The notes below the pieces were generated by a model, which worked only from the letters and a program-made list of their open reading frames with translations, was not told where the DNA came from and did not search any database. 64,000 nucleotides of DNA, taken from assembly GCA_934589675.1 (NCBI GenBank), contig CAKTOF010000012.1:7411-71410 (forward strand). The letters run 5' to 3'. Below are positions 1-10,225 of the stretch, piece after piece. A program made the position numbers and the translations under genes. This stretch comes from an uncultured Oscillospiraceae bacterium (GTDB taxonomy: Bacteria; Bacillota; Clostridia; Oscillospirales; Oscillospiraceae). Positions within the stretch are counted from its first letter, which is position 1. Each line of letters begins with the position of its first letter.

Positions 1-804
1 GGCAAGCCGGATCTTCCGGCCATCGCCGCGGGCGTACACGGCGCGAAGGTTGTGCTCATCCAGCGAAGCCGCGGCTACTCCGTGCGCGACTCCCTGACGA
101 TCCCGGTGCTGCGCGAGGTCATCGAAACGGTTCGCAAAGCCGAGCCGAACGCATATATTATGGTGGACAACTGCTACGGCGAGTTCGTCGACACCGTCGA
201 GCCGCCCGAGCTCGGCGCGGACATCATCGCGGGCAGCCTCATCAAAAACCCCGGCGGCGGCCTTGCGGTCACCGGCGGGTATATCGCCGGCCGGCACGAG
301 CTTGTCGAGGCGGCGGCCATGCGCCTGACGTGTCCCGGCATCGGCCGGGAGTGCGGCGCGACGATGGGGCAGAACCGCCTGCTCTATCAGGGCTTTTTCC
401 TCGCCCCGCACGTCACGGCGCAGGCGCTCAAGACGGCCGTGTTCTGCGCGCGCATCATGGAAAGCCTCGGCTATCATGCGCTGCCGCGCTATGACGCGCC
501 GCGCGCGGACATCGTGCAGATGATCGAATTCGGCAAGGGAGAGGCGCTTGAGCGCTTCTGCCGCGGCATCCAGCGCGGCGCGCCGGTCGACTCGTTCGTC
601 ACGCCCGTGCCGTGGGATATGCCAGGCTATGAGGACCCGGTCATCATGGCCGCGGGCTCGTTTGTGCAGGGCGCGTCCATCGAGCTTTCGGCCGACGGCC
701 CCATGCGCGCGCCGTTCACCGCGTACCTGCAGGGCGGATTGACGTATGAATCCGGCAAGACGGGCATCCTACTTGCCGTGGAGGAGCTTTTGAAGGAGGA
801 CTGA
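1..804 (+). CDS. Methionine gamma-lyase family / 'aluminium resistance' PLP protein, 5' truncated
   Basis: The frame is open from base 1, so the N-terminus lies outside the window; 267 residues are visible. The sequence matches the PLP-dependent fold-type I family annotated as methionine gamma-lyase-like or aluminium resistance protein (YnbB type). The likely PLP lysine is in SLIKNPGGG, preceded by the cofactor-contacting aspartate in MVDNCYGEF. The conserved GIGRECG and SFVQGASIELSADGP blocks follow. The family usually has about 400-430 residues, so roughly the last two thirds is present. True substrate specificity is not established for most members. The stop codon is 3 nt before ispD, so the two are probably co-transcribed. 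Family assignment is from remembered motifs. Confidence 0.85.
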   Translation, partial: GKPDLPAIAAGVHGAKVVLIQRSRGYSVRDSLTIPVLREVIETVRKAEPNAYIMVDNCYGEFVDTVEPPELGADIIAGSLIKNPGGGLAVTGGYIAGRHELVEAAAMRLTCPGIGRECGATMGQNRLLYQGFFLAPHVTAQALKTAVFCARIMESLGYHALPRYDAPRADIVQMIEFGKGEALERFCRGIQRGAPVDSFVTPVPWDMPGYEDPVIMAAGSFVQGASIELSADGPMRAPFTAYLQGGLTYESGKTGILLAVEELLKED

Positions 805-807
805 CCC

Positions 808-1530
808 GTGGGCCTGTTCCGAAAAAAAAGCGCGCCTGTGCGCGTGCCGTACACGGCCGCCGTTATCGTCGCGGCCGGCTCCGCCGCGCGCATGGGCGGC
901 GTGGACAAGATCCTCGCGCCCATCGGGCTTGAACCCGCCATCGTGCGCGCCGTGCGGCCGTTCCAGAACTGCAGCTGCATCCGCGAGATCGTCGTCGTCA
1001 CGCGAGAGGATCTGCTCGTCGACGTCAGCCGCGCCATGCATATGGCGCATTTTGACAAGGTGACCATGGTCGTCTGCGGCGGCGCGACGCGCGCCGAGTC
1101 CGTCTCGCGCGGGCTCGACACCGTCAGCAAAAAGACGAAGCTCGCCGCCATCCACGACGGCGCGCGCCCGTTTGTGACAGAGGACGTCATCGAACGCGCC
1201 GTGCGCGCCGCGGCCAAATTCGGCGCGGCCGCGCCCGCCATCCCGGTCAAGGACACCATCAAGCGCGCCGAAGGCGGCCTCGTCGCCGAGACGCCGGAGC
1301 GAAGCGCGCTCTTCGCCGTGCAGACGCCGCAGGTGTTCGACTTCGACCTCCTGCGCGGCGCCATCGTCAAGGCGGAGGCCGACGGCTTCACCGCGACGGA
1401 CGACTGCTCGCTCGTCGAACACATGGGCATGTCCGTCCGCCTGACGGAGGGCAGCGAGCGCAACATCAAGCTCACAACGCCGCTCGACCTCGCCATCGCG
1501 CAGGTTCTCGCGGAGGAGGAGGAAACCTGA
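808..1530 (+). CDS. ispD: 2-C-methyl-D-erythritol 4-phosphate cytidylyltransferase
   Basis: This enzyme transfers CMP from CTP to MEP in the non-mevalonate isoprenoid pathway. It is 240 residues, normal for the family. The nucleotide-binding signature [10 protein letters not shown] lies at residues 22-31 with the usual Lys shortly after, and the conserved DGARPFV block is near residue 115. The start is GTG at 808, behind a strong SD (AAGGAGGA) that overlaps the end of the preceding gene. The stop overlaps the ispF start as TGATG, so translation is coupled. About 15 extra N-terminal residues precede the Rossmann strand. Confidence 0.95.
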   Translation: MGLFRKKSAPVRVPYTAAVIVAAGSAARMGGVDKILAPIGLEPAIVRAVRPFQNCSCIREIVVVTREDLLVDVSRAMHMAHFDKVTMVVCGGATRAESVSRGLDTVSKKTKLAAIHDGARPFVTEDVIERAVRAAAKFGAAAPAIPVKDTIKRAEGGLVAETPERSALFAVQTPQVFDFDLLRGAIVKAEADGFTATDDCSLVEHMGMSVRLTEGSERNIKLTTPLDLAIAQVLAEEEET

Positions 1531-1991
1531 TGCGCATCGGACACGGCTATGACGTCCACCGCCTCGTGCCCGGCCGGCGGCTCATCCTCGGCGGCGTCGA
1601 CGTCCCGTTCGAGCTCGGTCTCGACGGCCACTCAGACGCCGACGTGCTCACGCACGCCGTCATGGACGCCCTGCTCGGCGCGGCCGCCCTCGGCGACATC
1701 GGGCAGCACTTTCCCGACACCGACCCCGCCTACGCCGGGGCGGACAGCTTAAAGCTGCTCGCCGCCGTGCGGGAGAAAATCGCGCCGTACACGCTCGGCA
1801 ACCTCGACGCGACCATCGTCGCGCAGAAGCCGCGCCTGGCCGAGTTCATCCCGCTTATGCGCGAAAATTTGGCCCGCACGCTCGGCGTCGACGTCTCGCG
1901 CGTCAACGTCAAAGCCACGACGGAAGAGCGCCTCGGCTTCACCGGCGCGCTCAAAGGCATCAGCGCCCACGCCGTGGCGCTCATCGAGTAA
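1530..1991 (+). CDS. ispF: 2-C-methyl-D-erythritol 2,4-cyclodiphosphate synthase
   Basis: It cyclises CDP-ME 2-phosphate to MEcPP, two steps after IspD. At 153 residues it has the expected size. The divalent-metal ligands Asp8 and His10 are in GYDVHRL, followed by the GGVDVPFE and [13 protein letters not shown] blocks, and the C-terminal [10 protein letters not shown] block is intact. IspD and IspF are adjacent but not fused; ispE is not in the window. A strong intrinsic terminator follows immediately, so the operon ends here. Confidence 0.97.
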   Translation: MRIGHGYDVHRLVPGRRLILGGVDVPFELGLDGHSDADVLTHAVMDALLGAAALGDIGQHFPDTDPAYAGADSLKLLAAVREKIAPYTLGNLDATIVAQKPRLAEFIPLMRENLARTLGVDVSRVNVKATTEERLGFTGALKGISAHAVALIE

Positions 1992-1998
1992 CCAGACC

Positions 1999-2033
1999 AA
2001 GGCCCATGTCCACCCGGACATGGGCCTTTTTTC
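1999..2033 (+). terminator. Intrinsic terminator after ispF
   Basis: Arms 2000-2011 (AGGCCCATGTCC) and 2016-2027 pair perfectly around an ACCC loop, followed by a run of T from 2027. It ends the MGL-like/ispD/ispF transcript. Confidence 0.9.
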
Positions 2034-2087
2034 GCCTGGATTCGCATGATTCCGCCTTCCTGCATAGAATGTGCGGGAGGGATTACC

Positions 2088-2342
2088 GTGAAATATGAGT
2101 GTTATCTGACATTTCGCTCGGTGACGGCGGCGCAGAGGGGGGCTTATGCGCTGGAGCGGTTTGGGTATGTTTGCCCAATGGTGCGCTCGCCGCGGGAGAT
2201 CGCGGGAAATGGGTGCGGGTACAGCCTTTTGCTGCCCCGCGCGGACGCGCGGGCGGCGGCAGGGGAGCTTGACCGGCTCGGGTTGCCGCATTCGGGGCTT
2301 TTCTGCGCTTGCGGCGCGGGCAGATGGGAGGCGGCGACGTGA
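2088..2342 (+). CDS. DUF3343 (putative Se/S carrier-like) small protein
   Basis: This 84-residue protein fits the DUF3343 family, small ferredoxin-fold-like proteins proposed as Se/S carriers. The conserved core is YLTFRSVTAAQRG, then a PREI block, then the Cys-containing GCGYSL motif. The GTG at 2088 was chosen because a GGGAGGGAT SD sits 6-7 nt upstream; an ATG 14 codons earlier has none. The stop overlaps the start of a class-V aminotransferase-type cysteine desulfurase as GTGA. This pairing supports a role in sulfur or selenium handling, but the function is inference. An extra Cys pair (CACG) lies near the C-terminus. Confidence 0.8.
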   Translation: MKYECYLTFRSVTAAQRGAYALERFGYVCPMVRSPREIAGNGCGYSLLLPRADARAAAGELDRLGLPHSGLFCACGAGRWEAAT

Positions 2343-3460
2343 TCTATTTTGACAACGCCGCCACGACGCTGCAAAAGCCGCGCGAGGTGCGCGAGGCGGT
2401 GGACTACGCCATGCGGCACTACGCCAGCCCCGGGCGGGGCGGGTATGCCGCGTCGCTCGCGGCGGCGAAAGCAGTGTACGACTGCCGCGAGACGGCCGCG
2501 CGGCTTTTCGGCTGCGACGGCGACCAGGTCGTGTTCACCTCAAGCGCGACGCACGGGCTGAACATTGCGATATACAGCCTCGTCCCGCCGGGCGGCCGGG
2601 CTGTGATCTCCGGATTTGAGCACAACTCCGTCACGCGCCCGCTCGCGGCACTCGGCGCGGAGGTCACGGTCGCCGGGCGGCGGCTGTTCGATCCGGAGGA
2701 CACGCTCGCGGCGTTCGACGCGGCCATCGGGCCGGGTGTGGACGCCGTTATCTGCACGCACGTTTCAAACGTGTTCGGCTATGTGCTGCCCATAGAGGGC
2801 ATCGCGCGGCTGTGCGCCGCGCGCGGCGTGCCGTTCGTGCTCGACGCGGCGCAGTCGGCAGGGTGCCTGCCGATCTCGGCGCGGGCGCTGCACGCGGCGT
2901 TCGTTGCAATGCCGGGGCACAAGGGACTGCTCGGCCCGCAGGGGACAGGGCTGCTCATTGTCCGGCATGAGGCTTCGCCGATCATGGCCGGCGGAACGGG
3001 CAGCGTGTCCGAGCTTGCGGACATGCCGGATTTTTTGCCCGACCGGCTCGAGGCCGGGACGTTGAACGTCCCCGGCATCTGCGGCCTGCACGCGGGGATG
3101 CGGCACATCATTGCGCGCTCGCAGGAAAGAGTCGGCGCGCATGAGCGTGCGCTCGCGCGATTGCTGGCGGAGGAGCTAGGCGGCGTGCCGGGCGTGCGCT
3201 GCTTTGCTGCGGAAAATGCGGCGCTTCAGACAGGCGTGATGTCGCTCGAGTTTGAGCACATCGACTGCGAGACGGCTGCGGCGAGCCTTGCCCGCTGCGG
3301 CTTCGCCGTGCGCGCGGGGCTGCACTGCGCGCCGACGGCGCACAGCAGCGCCGGGACGCTTGCGCGCGGCACCGTCCGCTTTTCCGCCGGCGAGCGGAAC
3401 ACGGAGCGGCAGACGCGCCGCTTTGCCGCGGCTGTGCGGCGCATCGCCGGGCAAAATTAA
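2339..3460 (+). CDS. Cysteine desulfurase-like PLP enzyme (SufS/CsdA type)
   Basis: This 373-residue class-V aminotransferase-fold protein opens with YFDNAATTLQKP, the canonical N-terminus. The PLP lysine is in MPGHKGLLGPQG. The catalytic persulfide Cys lies in the RAGLHCAPTAH block, typical of group II (SufS/CsdA) enzymes, and the FVLDAAQSAG block is present. The start was set to GTG 2339 because it overlaps the DUF3343 stop and has an SD (GGGAGG) 7 nt upstream. No SufU, SufBCD or IscU is adjacent, so the sulfur acceptor is unknown; the DUF3343 partner is the obvious candidate. Confidence 0.9.
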   Translation: MIYFDNAATTLQKPREVREAVDYAMRHYASPGRGGYAASLAAAKAVYDCRETAARLFGCDGDQVVFTSSATHGLNIAIYSLVPPGGRAVISGFEHNSVTRPLAALGAEVTVAGRRLFDPEDTLAAFDAAIGPGVDAVICTHVSNVFGYVLPIEGIARLCAARGVPFVLDAAQSAGCLPISARALHAAFVAMPGHKGLLGPQGTGLLIVRHEASPIMAGGTGSVSELADMPDFLPDRLEAGTLNVPGICGLHAGMRHIIARSQERVGAHERALARLLAEELGGVPGVRCFAAENAALQTGVMSLEFEHIDCETAAASLARCGFAVRAGLHCAPTAHSSAGTLARGTVRFSAGERNTERQTRRFAAAVRRIAGQN

Positions 3461-3482
3461 CGAAAAAACCGCCCGGATACAG

Positions 3483-3511
3483 TTGCGCTTGACCGGAAAT
3501 TCAGGTATAAT
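3483..3511 (+). promoter_or_regulatory. Sigma-A-type promoter of cdaA operon
   Basis: TTGCGC (3483-3488), a 17-nt spacer and TATAAT (3506-3511), about 45 nt upstream of the cdaA start. The -10 box is a perfect consensus. Confidence 0.7.
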
Positions 3512-3555
3512 CAAAAAGTTAAAGAGCATCAACTCGGCAAGGCAGGTGGAAGAGA

Positions 3556-4443
3556 ATGCAGACGCTCAGAACATTCTGGAATGAGGTGCGCTATACGCTC
3601 CCGACCGTCGGGATCATGGACATTGTGGACATTCTGGTTGTGGCGTTCCTGCTCTATGAGGTTATCACGCTCATCCGCAACTCCAGCGGCGCGCGCGTGG
3701 CCAAGGCGATCGTCATGCTGCTCATCGTGCTGTGGTTTACAAGCCTGACGCATATGTACGCGCTGCACTTCATCCTGAACTACGTCATCGAGGTCGGCGC
3801 CATCGCGCTGATCATCGTGTTCCAGCCGGAGCTGCGCCGCTTCCTTGAGAAGATCGGCAAGAAATCCACCCTGCGCGAGCTGTTTTCCGATCGATCGCAC
3901 GACGACGGCATGGAGCGCGTCATCGCCCAGACGGTGCGCGCGTGTGAGATCATGAGCCGCGAGAAGACGGGCGTTCTCATTGTGTTTGAGCGCTCTATCC
4001 CGCTTGACGAGTATTTCCGCACCGGTACGATCATCGACGCGCAGGTGTCGGTCGAGCTGCTGCGCAATCTGTTTTTTGTCAAGGCGGCGCTGCATGACGG
4101 CGCTGTCATCATCCGCAACGGGCGGGTCGCCGCGGCCGGCTGCGTGCTGCCGCTTTCGGACAATGTCAACCTCAGCCGCGACCTGGGCACCCGCCACCGC
4201 GCGGGCATCGGCATCAGCGAGGAGACCGATGCCGTCACCGTGATCGTCTCGGAGGAGACGGGCACGATCTCCGTCGCCATCGGCGGCATGCTCAAGCGCT
4301 ATCTCGCGCCTGAGACGCTCAGCCGCCTGCTGATGAACGAGCTTATCACCGAGCCGGAGGATAAGCCCGCGCCGAAGGCGGTGCGCAAGGTTTTAAGCTG
4401 GCTGCCGAAGAGGAAAGAGGACAACGATGCGAGAAAAAAGTAA
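3556..4443 (+). CDS. cdaA: Diadenylate cyclase CdaA
   Basis: A membrane-bound c-di-AMP synthase (two ATP to c-di-AMP) of 295 residues. Hydrophobic N-terminal segments (about residues 15-90) anchor it; the DAC (DisA_N) domain occupies about 100-260. The catalytic DGA motif is Asp181-Gly182-Ala183 and the RHR motif is residues 213-215, both intact. A charged C-terminal tail follows. It overlaps the downstream cdaR gene by 17 nt, the standard CdaA-CdaR arrangement; the usual third partner glmM is not adjacent. c-di-AMP links this locus to turgor, potassium and cell-wall control. Confidence 0.95.
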   Translation: MQTLRTFWNEVRYTLPTVGIMDIVDILVVAFLLYEVITLIRNSSGARVAKAIVMLLIVLWFTSLTHMYALHFILNYVIEVGAIALIIVFQPELRRFLEKIGKKSTLRELFSDRSHDDGMERVIAQTVRACEIMSREKTGVLIVFERSIPLDEYFRTGTIIDAQVSVELLRNLFFVKAALHDGAVIIRNGRVAAAGCVLPLSDNVNLSRDLGTRHRAGIGISEETDAVTVIVSEETGTISVAIGGMLKRYLAPETLSRLLMNELITEPEDKPAPKAVRKVLSWLPKRKEDNDARKK

Positions 4444-5689
4444 GATCGTCACCATGATCATCGCGCTGCTCGTCTCCATCGCGCTCTGGTTTTACGTTGT
4501 GACCGTCAAGAACCCGGAGACGGAGGCGACCATCACGAACATCCCCGTGACGTTTTCCGGCATGGAGGAGCTCAACGAGGATCGCGACCTCATCGTCACG
4601 TCCGGCCTCGACACGACCGTGACGCTCCGCCTGAGCGGCCGGCGCTCGGAGATCAGCAAGCTCAGCGAGGACAACATCACCCTTACGGTCGACCTGACGC
4701 GCGTTGCGCGCGCGCAGACATATTCCATGAACTACACCATCGACTATCCGCCCGAGGTGAGCGCCTCGTCCATTCAGGTCGACACGCGCTTCCCGTCGAG
4801 CGTCACGCTCACGGTCGAGAACATCGCGACCAAGTCGATCCAGGTGCGCGGCGAGCTCATCGGCGGTACGGCCGAGGGCTTCACGACGGAGTCGATGAGC
4901 TTTGACTACGACGAGATCACCATCCGCGGCCCGGAGGCGGTCGTCAACCAGGTCAGCTACGCGCTTGTGACGCTTGAGCGGACGAATCTGGAAAAGACGG
5001 TCACAACGACGCTGCCCTACACGCTGATGACGGCCGACGGCGAGGCGGTCGACGCGAGCGAGATCACGTCCGACGTGACGGAGATCGAGCTGACGCTGCC
5101 CGTCGTGCAGTTCAAGCAGGTCCCGCTCAGCGTGGACTTCATCGCCGGCGGCGGCGCGACGGACAAGGACGTCGTCTATAAGATCACGCCGGACGCCATC
5201 ACCGTCTCCGGCGACGCGGCCGCGCTCGATATGGTCAACCAGATCAACCTCGGCAACATCGACCTCGGCAACGTCATCAGCAGCGGGACGTATGAATTCA
5301 ACATTCTGCTGCCGAACAACGTCAAGAGCATCAGCGGCGAGGAGATCGCGAGCGTCAACGTCGAGGTCCGCGGGCTTGAGACGAAGATGCTGCGCATCTC
5401 AAACGTCGAATTCACGCAGGTGCCCGAGGGCTTCACGGCCACGGCCATCACGCAGATGCAGCAGATCACCATCCGCGCCTCGTCCGACGACATCAGCAAG
5501 ATCACAGCCTCGAACGTCCACGCCGTGGCCGACCTTACCGGCATCAGCGCCAACGCCGGCACATATACCGTTCCGCTGACCATCGAGATCTACGGCTACC
5601 CGAACGCGGGCGTCATCGGAAGCTACAACGCCGTGGTCTCGCTGGAGGAGCCGAGCGTCAATGAGCCCCAGACAGGGGAGGGCGAATGA
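4427..5689 (+). CDS. cdaR: YbbR-domain protein, CdaA regulator
   Basis: A 420-residue extracytoplasmic protein anchored by one N-terminal membrane helix (about residues 6-25, rich in I/L/V/W). It then carries several beta-rich YbbR repeats of about 80 residues, each with a short hydrophobic strand and a final V-R-G or L-S-G turn. Family members bind CdaA and modulate its activity. The C-terminal tail is acidic. It overlaps cdaA by 17 nt and the following RseC-like gene by 4 nt (ATGA), so one transcript is expected. Confidence 0.9.
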   Translation: MREKSKIVTMIIALLVSIALWFYVVTVKNPETEATITNIPVTFSGMEELNEDRDLIVTSGLDTTVTLRLSGRRSEISKLSEDNITLTVDLTRVARAQTYSMNYTIDYPPEVSASSIQVDTRFPSSVTLTVENIATKSIQVRGELIGGTAEGFTTESMSFDYDEITIRGPEAVVNQVSYALVTLERTNLEKTVTTTLPYTLMTADGEAVDASEITSDVTEIELTLPVVQFKQVPLSVDFIAGGGATDKDVVYKITPDAITVSGDAAALDMVNQINLGNIDLGNVISSGTYEFNILLPNNVKSISGEEIASVNVEVRGLETKMLRISNVEFTQVPEGFTATAITQMQQITIRASSDDISKITASNVHAVADLTGISANAGTYTVPLTIEIYGYPNAGVIGSYNAVVSLEEPSVNEPQTGEGE

Positions 5690-6102
5690 TGCGGCAGGAA
5701 GTCACGGTCTCGCGCGTGCTCGAAGGCGGCATGGCTGAGGTCACGCTGCGCCGCAGGTCCGCCTGCGCAGGCGACTGCGGCCATTGCGGCGGCTGCGGCG
5801 AGCAGGCGCAGACCATCACGGTCCGCGCCTACAACCGCATCGGCGCGCATGAGGGCGACCGCGTCATCGTCGAGTCTGCGGGGAGAACGGTCCTCAGCGC
5901 GGCGCTGCTGGTCTATCTTGCACCGCTCGTGCTGTTTTTCGCCGGCTGGGCCGTCGGCAGCGCTGTCGGGCTGCCGGGCTGGGCGGCGGCATGCTGCTCG
6001 CTCGGGTTCCTGCTTGGCATCGTGCCTGCGGTGTGCTACAATCGCTATCTGACCAGAAGAAAGCCGGTGCAGTATACGATCACCGCGCTCTCACAGGCAT
6101 AA
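5686..6102 (+). CDS. RseC/MucC-like membrane protein
   Basis: A 138-residue protein of the RseC_MucC family. The N-terminal soluble part has a Cys cluster (SACAGDCGHCGGCG) preceding a small beta domain. Two transmembrane helices follow, at about residues 68-88 and 94-115, and a short basic tail. In proteobacteria RseC takes part in SoxR reduction and sigma-E control. In Clostridia a relation to Rnf or redox has been suggested, but the role is unknown. The CxxxCxxCxxC-like cluster could bind an Fe-S cluster (inference). It is translationally coupled to cdaR (ATGA). Confidence 0.8.
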   Translation: MMRQEVTVSRVLEGGMAEVTLRRRSACAGDCGHCGGCGEQAQTITVRAYNRIGAHEGDRVIVESAGRTVLSAALLVYLAPLVLFFAGWAVGSAVGLPGWAAACCSLGFLLGIVPAVCYNRYLTRRKPVQYTITALSQA

Positions 6103-6103
6103 G

Positions 6104-7610
<1,507 letters not shown>

Positions 7611-7611
<1 letters not shown>

Positions 7612-8132
7612 TGAAGGCGGGGAAGGCAAGACGCGCGGCGTTTGCCGCGGTGCTCGCGGCGCTGTCCGTCGCGCTTTTATATCTGGGGAGCCTGCTGCCG
7701 ACCGGAAGGCTCGCGCTCGTGGCCATTGCGTCGCTGCTGCCTGCGGCGGCCGTGCTCTCGCGCGGCGTCGGGCTCGGCTTTCTCGTCTATGCGGCCAGCG
7801 CAGTCTTGTCGGTGCTGCTTCTGCCGGACAAGACGTGCGCCGTGGCTTATGCGCTTGTGCTCGGCTGGTACGGGCCGGTGAAGAGCCTCATTGAGCGCAT
7901 CGGCCGGCTGTGGCTGGAGTGGATCGTGAAGCTCGCGCTTTTCTCCGCCGTCGCGGCCGTATTCTACTTTGCATTTTCCGCGATGTTTTCATCGCTGATC
8001 CCGGCGGCGAAGCTGCCGCATCCGGCGCTGATCATCCCGGTGCTGCTTGCGGCATTCGCGCTCTACGACGTTGCATTTACCGGGCTTATCGACTTTTACC
8101 GAAGCCGCATTGCAGGCCGCATCCGATTTTGA
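7611..8132 (+). CDS. Small polytopic membrane protein, unknown function
   Basis: A 173-residue, strongly hydrophobic protein with about five to six predicted transmembrane helices and a basic start. The layout resembles small S-component-like or DUF2232-like membrane proteins, but I do not recognise the family. ATG 7611 was chosen because it overlaps the J-protein stop (TGATG); an in-frame ATG 33 nt upstream lies inside that gene. It is the last gene of the cdaA-rseC-DUF5685-J protein run, so it may share their function. Confidence 0.7.
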
Positions 8133-8190
8133 ATTCTCACCGCCATGGCGCGCTCCCGCGTCATGATTTCGGCTAAAATGGGGGATAACA

Positions 8191-9069
8191 TTGATTAAGA
8201 GCATGACAGGCTACGGCCGCGCGCAGCAGACGCTGCACGGCCGCGAGATCACGGTCGAGGTGCGCTCGGTCAACAACCGCTACCTCGACTGCACCGTGAA
8301 GCTGCCGCGCGCATACGCGTTCGCGGAGGACCCGGTGCGCCAGCGCGTCAAGGCGCGCATCACGCGCGGCAAGACGGACGTCTACGTTTCCGTGAACGCC
8401 GCCGAGGACGAGAACGTGAGCGTCACGCTCAACCGCCCCGCGCTGGAGGGGTATCTCGCCGCGCTGCGCGCCATTGCGGCAGAGTATGACGTGCGGGACG
8501 ACGTCTCCGTCATGTCGCTCGCCCGCCTGCCGGACGTCCTGACGCTTGAAAAGCAGGAGGAGGACGCTGAGCAGCTCGGCGCGGACATCCTGTCCGTGCT
8601 GGATGAGGCGCTGGAGAAGTTTGACGAGATGCGCGAAAAAGAGGGCGCGGCCATGGAGGCCGACGTCCGCGGCCGCGCCGAAGCGATCGGCTCGCTCGTG
8701 TCCAGGGTCGAGGCGCGCTCGCCGGAGACGGTCGCGGAGTACCGCGCGCGCCTGACGGCGAAGATGCAGGAGATCCTTGCGGGCGCGACAGTCGACGAGG
8801 GCCGCCTTCTCACCGAGGCCGCCATCTACGCCGACAAGGTCGCCGTCGACGAGGAGACCGTCCGCCTGCGCAGCCATCTTTCGCAGATGGATCAGATGCT
8901 CACGGGCGGCGGCGCCGTCGGCCGCAAGCTCGACTTCCTCATGCAGGAAATGAACCGCGAGGCGAACACCATCGGCTCAAAGTGCTCCGACGTCGCGCTC
9001 GCCCGCGTCGTCGTCGAGATCAAGGCGGAGCTGGAGAAGATCCGCGAGCAGATCCAGAATATCGAGTAA
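8191..9069 (+). CDS. yicC: YicC family endoribonuclease-like protein
   Basis: A 292-residue YicC/YloC protein. It opens with [10 protein letters not shown] and [10 protein letters not shown], both diagnostic. The C-terminal DUF1732 part contains [26 protein letters not shown], the family signature (quoted in part). E. coli YicC is an RNase acting on sRNA-type substrates; the Bacillus homologue sits at the same gmk-rpoZ locus. The start is TTG at 8191; the ATG four codons in would remove the conserved MTGYGR lead-in. The upstream spacer contains a G-rich run but only a weak SD. Confidence 0.93.
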   Translation: MIKSMTGYGRAQQTLHGREITVEVRSVNNRYLDCTVKLPRAYAFAEDPVRQRVKARITRGKTDVYVSVNAAEDENVSVTLNRPALEGYLAALRAIAAEYDVRDDVSVMSLARLPDVLTLEKQEEDAEQLGADILSVLDEALEKFDEMREKEGAAMEADVRGRAEAIGSLVSRVEARSPETVAEYRARLTAKMQEILAGATVDEGRLLTEAAIYADKVAVDEETVRLRSHLSQMDQMLTGGGAVGRKLDFLMQEMNREANTIGSKCSDVALARVVVEIKAELEKIREQIQNIE

Positions 9070-9082
9070 GGAGGCCTCTGCG

Positions 9083-9349
9083 GTGAAACTCATCAACATC
9101 GGCTTCGGCAATATGGTCTCGGCCGGCCGGCTCCTCGCCATCGTCAGCCCGGACTCCGCGCCCATCAAGCGCATCGTTCAGGAGGCGCGCGACCGCGGGA
9201 TGCTCATCGACGCGACTTACGGCCGCCGTACGCGCGCCGTGATCATTATGGACACCGACCACGTCATCCTCTCCGCCATCCTGCCCGAGACGGTCGCAGG
9301 GCGGCTTGAGGACAAAAATCTTCCGGACGATGTGGAGGAAGACGAATGA
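9083..9349 (+). CDS. remA: RemA-like DUF370 DNA-binding regulator
   Basis: An 88-residue protein matching the RemA/DUF370 family (INIGFGNMV, then [13 protein letters not shown] and [11 protein letters not shown]). Bacillus RemA activates biofilm matrix and osmoprotection operons by binding DNA as a ring-shaped oligomer. The start is GTG 9083 behind an AAGGAGG SD. The stop overlaps gmk by 4 nt (ATGA). Gene order yicC-remA-gmk-rpoZ is the conserved Firmicutes order. Confidence 0.92.
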   Translation: MKLINIGFGNMVSAGRLLAIVSPDSAPIKRIVQEARDRGMLIDATYGRRTRAVIIMDTDHVILSAILPETVAGRLEDKNLPDDVEEDE

Positions 9350-9942
9350 GCAAGGGAAAGCTGCTGATCCTCTCGGGCCCGTCGGGCGTGGGGAAAAGCT
9401 CGGTCGTTTCCGAACTGCTCACGCGCTGTCCCGATCTCTATTTTTCGATCTCCGCCACGACCCGGACGAAGCGCCCGGGCGAGGAGAACGGCGTGAACTA
9501 CTGGTTCGTCTCGCGGGAGGAATTTGACGCTCTTCTCGCGCGCGACGCGCTTTTAGAGCACGCTGAATATGTTGGAAATTGCTACGGCACGCCGGCCGCG
9601 CCCATTGACGAGGCGCTGGACGCCGGGCGCGACGTCCTGCTCGACATCGAGGTGCAGGGCGCCATGCAGGTGAAGAAGAAGCGACCGGACGCCGTCATGG
9701 TGTTCCTCGCCGCGCCGAGCTTTGCCGAGCTCTCCCGCCGCCTGACCGGCCGGGGCGACACCGCGCCGGACAAGGTCCGCCGCCGCCTCGAGCAGGCCCG
9801 CTGGGAATACCGGCAGGCGGAGAATTATTCCTACATCGTCGTCAACAATGACATCAGCGCCGCCGCAGGCGAGCTGATGAGCATCATCCAAGCCGAAAAG
9901 TGCCGGACGAAAGACCGGCTGGACTTATTGAAGGAGGACTAA
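9346..9942 (+). CDS. gmk: Guanylate kinase
   Basis: Phosphorylates GMP to GDP with ATP. It is 198 residues, typical. The P-loop is GPSGVGKSS at residues 9-17. The GMP-binding region [12 protein letters not shown] and the block [17 protein letters not shown] follow, and the lid is at about residues 130-150. Its stop is three nt before rpoZ, separated only by a short spacer. No truncation is visible. Confidence 0.97.
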   Translation: MSKGKLLILSGPSGVGKSSVVSELLTRCPDLYFSISATTRTKRPGEENGVNYWFVSREEFDALLARDALLEHAEYVGNCYGTPAAPIDEALDAGRDVLLDIEVQGAMQVKKKRPDAVMVFLAAPSFAELSRRLTGRGDTAPDKVRRRLEQARWEYRQAENYSYIVVNNDISAAAGELMSIIQAEKCRTKDRLDLLKED

Positions 9943-9945
9943 CCC

Positions 9946-10149
9946 ATGCTTTACCCGCCAATGTCTGAACTGCTCAAACACATCGACAGCCGCTATCTCC
10001 TCGTGAACGTCGTCGCGCGGCGCGCGCGCCAGATCGCCATCGAGGAAGAGGAATTCGGCGCCCAGAGCGACGAGAAGCCCGTCACCCAGGCCATCCGCGA
10101 GGTGTCCGAGGGCAAGCTGACGGCCACGCTCAAGCCGGAATACATCTGA
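9946..10149 (+). CDS. rpoZ: RNA polymerase omega subunit
   Basis: A 67-residue omega subunit with the conserved DSRYLLVNVVARRARQI helix and the ITQAIREVSEGKL-like segment (here VTQAIREVSEG). It stabilises beta-prime folding and assembly. Position directly after gmk is standard. It is followed by a GC-rich hairpin, then priA 76 nt downstream. Confidence 0.95.
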   Translation: MLYPPMSELLKHIDSRYLLVNVVARRARQIAIEEEEFGAQSDEKPVTQAIREVSEGKLTATLKPEYI

Positions 10150-10160
10150 TCCCCGCCGCG

Positions 10161-10190
10161 GCGGGCCGCAGGGAGAAGCCTGCGGCCCGC
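10161..10190 (+). terminator. GC-rich hairpin after rpoZ, weak terminator
   Basis: Arms 10161-10172 (GCGGGCCGCAGG) and 10179-10190 are perfectly complementary with a GAGAAG loop. The downstream sequence has only two T residues, so this may attenuate or process the transcript rather than stop it fully. Confidence 0.45.
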
Positions 10191-10225
10191 TTCGGCGCCT
10201 AAACGGGAAGGAGGTCTCAGCCGCC

